64,000 nucleotides of DNA from Streptomyces graminofaciens (GTDB lineage Bacteria; Actinomycetota; Actinomycetes; Streptomycetales; Streptomycetaceae), in contig NZ_AP018448.1 in assembly GCF_030294945.1 (NCBI RefSeq), forward strand, positions 10,202,501-10,266,500. The letters are read 5' to 3'. The first letter of the stretch is position 1, and each line of letters opens with the position of its first letter. Below the pieces are notes generated by a model. The model did no database searches. It saw only the letters and a list, made by a program, of their open reading frames with translations, and had not been told where the DNA came from. Position numbers and translations under genes: made by a program. Of this stretch, positions 62,516-64,000 are shown in pieces.

Positions 62516-64000
62516 ATGACCGACACCGGCCAGATCCCGGGCGAGGGACTGCCGGAGAGCGCAGGCATGGTGGAGCAGCCGGGCGTCTCCGCGCCGGGTG
62601 CGTACGCCTACCTCTCCGAGACCGCCGCCGAGGACGAAGACCTCCTGCTGCCGGGCGCCCAGAGCGCCTGGGGCAACGAGGTGCCGCCACCCGCCCCCGA
62701 GCCGGTCGTCCAGGTCGTCCACGAGCCCGTCGTCCATGAGCCCGGCCCGCACGAGACGTCGGGCCGGGACAGCGGCTCGCTCGACCTCGGTGCCGTCCGT
62801 ATGACCGTCGCCACGCCCGTTCCGCAGCCGCCGGTGGCCCGCCGCCCGCTCCACCTCGGCCCGCTCACTCCGGACGCCTCCGCCAGCCCGGTCCGCTCCC
62901 TCGCCGACCGCGGCCCGGCGGGCGCCCCCGTCCCGCCCGCCGTACGTCAGTCCGGGCCGCCCACCAGTGGCCCCGAGTATCTGGACGTGCCCCCGCAGAG
63001 CGTGTCGCCCTGGGCGGCGGCCCCGGCGCCGGCGCCGGTCGCCTCCGAGGCGACGCCCGCGCAGGCCGTGCCGACCGAGGGCGCGGCTGCAGAAACGGTC
63101 GTGCCGGAGCCTGTGCCGTCTCTCGTGGCGGTTGCCGAGGCGCCGGTGGAGGCGGAGGTCGCCGTTCAGGTGCCGGAGGCCACTGTTTCGCCCCCGGAGG
63201 CGGTCGTGGCGGCACCACCGGTCGACGAGGTCGCCCAGGCCCAGGCCGAGGCGGCCCAGATCCAGGCCGAGGCCCAGGTCGAGGCCGCTGCCGAGACCCC
63301 GCAGGCCGAGCCCGTCGCCGACGTGGCACAGGCTCCCGCCCCGGTCGAGGCCGTCGCCGAGCCGCAGGCCCCCGAGGCTCAGCAGGCCGCGGATGCCGCA
63401 CAGACCCTGGATGTCGTACAGACCCCTGAAGCCGCACCGACCCCTGAGGCCGCACAGGCCCCCGAGGCTCTCCCGGTCCCGGACGGCTCTCCCGTCGAGC
63501 AGAGCCCCGTCGAGCAGAGCCCCATCGAGCAGAGCCCGGTCGAGCCCGGTCTGCCGGAGACCACACCGTTCCCGGCGGCGGCCGAGGAGCGGAGAGAGAC
63601 GCCCGCTCAGGTCCTGAGCGAGCCCCAGCCTCCGTCCCCGGACGTCCCGCAGCCCCCGCACGAGGCGGCCGACGGCGTCGGCGACGAGCCCGTGGAGGTC
63701 GTCCAGGTCTCTGCGGCGGAGGAGGCCGAACCGACGCCGGTCGCGGCCGTCGTCGTGGAGGACCAGCAGCCCGCGCAGGAGCCCGTCCTCACGCAGGACC
63801 CGCAGCAGGCGCCCGAAGCGCCGGTGGCCCAGGAGCCCCCGGTCCACGAGCCTCAGCCGGTGGAAGCGGTGGAAGCCGTGGAGGTGCCGGAGTTCGTGGA
63901 GGAGGTGCCCCCGCAGCCCGCCGCGGACGAGGCGCAGGCAGCGGAGATCCCCCAGCCGCAGGCCCCCGTGCAAGGCCCGCAGGCCACGGACCCCGCTGCC
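62516..64000 (+). CDS. Acidic Pro/Ala/Glu-rich protein, probably the N-terminal extension of CobT; cut by the window edge
   Basis: The first 495 residues are present. They are low complexity (Pro, Ala, Glu, Val, Gln), with short repeats such as SPVEQSPVEQSPIEQSPVE and many P-E/Q-A pairs; the opening MTDTGQIPGEGLPESAGMVEQPG is less biased. No enzymatic motif appears before the right edge. In Streptomyces genomes a nicotinate-nucleotide-dimethylbenzimidazole phosphoribosyltransferase with such an extension follows cobL; I infer that identity from neighbourhood and composition only. The extension is acidic and probably disordered. The catalytic domain would lie beyond base 64000. Confidence 0.6.
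   Translation, partial: MTDTGQIPGEGLPESAGMVEQPGVSAPGAYAYLSETAAEDEDLLLPGAQSAWGNEVPPPAPEPVVQVVHEPVVHEPGPHETSGRDSGSLDLGAVRMTVATPVPQPPVARRPLHLGPLTPDASASPVRSLADRGPAGAPVPPAVRQSGPPTSGPEYLDVPPQSVSPWAAAPAPAPVASEATPAQAVPTEGAAAETVVPEPVPSLVAVAEAPVEAEVAVQVPEATVSPPEAVVAAPPVDEVAQAQAEAAQIQAEAQVEAAAETPQAEPVADVAQAPAPVEAVAEPQAPEAQQAADAAQTLDVVQTPEAAPTPEAAQAPEALPVPDGSPVEQSPVEQSPIEQSPVEPGLPETTPFPAAAEERRETPAQVLSEPQPPSPDVPQPPHEAADGVGDEPVEVVQVSAAEEAEPTPVAAVVVEDQQPAQEPVLTQDPQQAPEAPVAQEPPVHEPQPVEAVEAVEVPEFVEEVPPQPAADEAQAAEIPQPQAPVQGPQATDPAA

Overview
The window is chromosomal DNA from a high-GC actinomycete, almost certainly Streptomyces. Third codon positions are overwhelmingly G or C, GTG starts are frequent, start codons without a ribosome binding site directly behind a -10 box recur, and rare TTA codons, a Tat-type export signal and typical Streptomyces dispersed palindromes are present. 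The block infC-rpmI-rplT-rRNA methylase-kinase-pheST, followed by argCJBDR, argGH, metNIQ and cobalamin genes, is core-chromosome content. I see no tRNA, rRNA, CRISPR array, prophage, transposase or integrase.

Layout. 1-7.8 kb: a PLP fold-III enzyme running off the left edge, a very long proline-rich membrane protein translationally coupled to a mycosin-like subtilase, a membrane-anchored beta-lactamase-fold protein and an SseB-like protein. 7.9-16.2 kb: DUF1844, then infC with an ATC start and a leader hairpin, rpmI, rplT, a SpoU methylase, a histidine kinase with a TTA codon, and pheS-pheT. 16.3-26.3 kb: a PP2C/SpoIIE phosphatase, a TPR regulator, a Nudix hydrolase, a small coiled-coil membrane protein, 3-hydroxyacyl-CoA dehydrogenase, an exported glycosidase, DUF1918, a divergent EamA exporter/MocR pair, GNAT, and a phosphatase-fold protein lacking its catalytic histidines. 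26.8-34.2 kb: secreted GH51 arabinofuranosidase, a DUF6745 two-gene unit, a LysR-like ligand domain divergent from DUF5997, a small Cys-containing protein and an Eis-type acetyltransferase.

34.5-47.4 kb is arginine biosynthesis: argC-J-B-D with overlapping stop/start codons, argR 7 bp later, then argG-argH. Promoters with ARG-box-like sequence precede argC and argG. Between the two arg blocks lies an extracytoplasmic redox cassette (ferric-reductase-like membrane flavoprotein, a two-domain FMN-binding protein, and the ApbE flavin transferase that would modify it), a PNPOx-fold protein and a secreted protein made of two nearly identical domains.

47.6-56.8 kb: aldo/keto reductase, a TetR/MFS drug-efflux pair with a nested palindromic operator, a PDZ-less HtrA-type protease, an acyltransferase, a GlpQ-type phosphodiesterase, a small ECF sigma factor, GNAT and two small membrane proteins. 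57-60 kb: a metNIQ methionine importer preceded by a short ORF ending in a Cys/Met-rich run, a candidate amino-acid-sensing leader peptide. 60.9-64 kb: CobL (CbiE-CbiT fusion) and the start of a long acidic, Pro/Ala-rich protein that is probably the N-terminal extension of a CobT-type enzyme, cut by the window edge.

The most interesting signals are regulatory: the cysteine-rich leader before metN, the overlapping start codons of the EamA/MocR pair, the nested TetR operator, the palindrome enclosing the aldo/keto reductase ribosome binding site, and the infC start and attenuator. Sequence duplications are also notable: a 225-bp repeat in a coding region, a 474-bp-offset domain duplication, and a perfect 132-bp intergenic tandem duplication that begins at a gene's stop codon.
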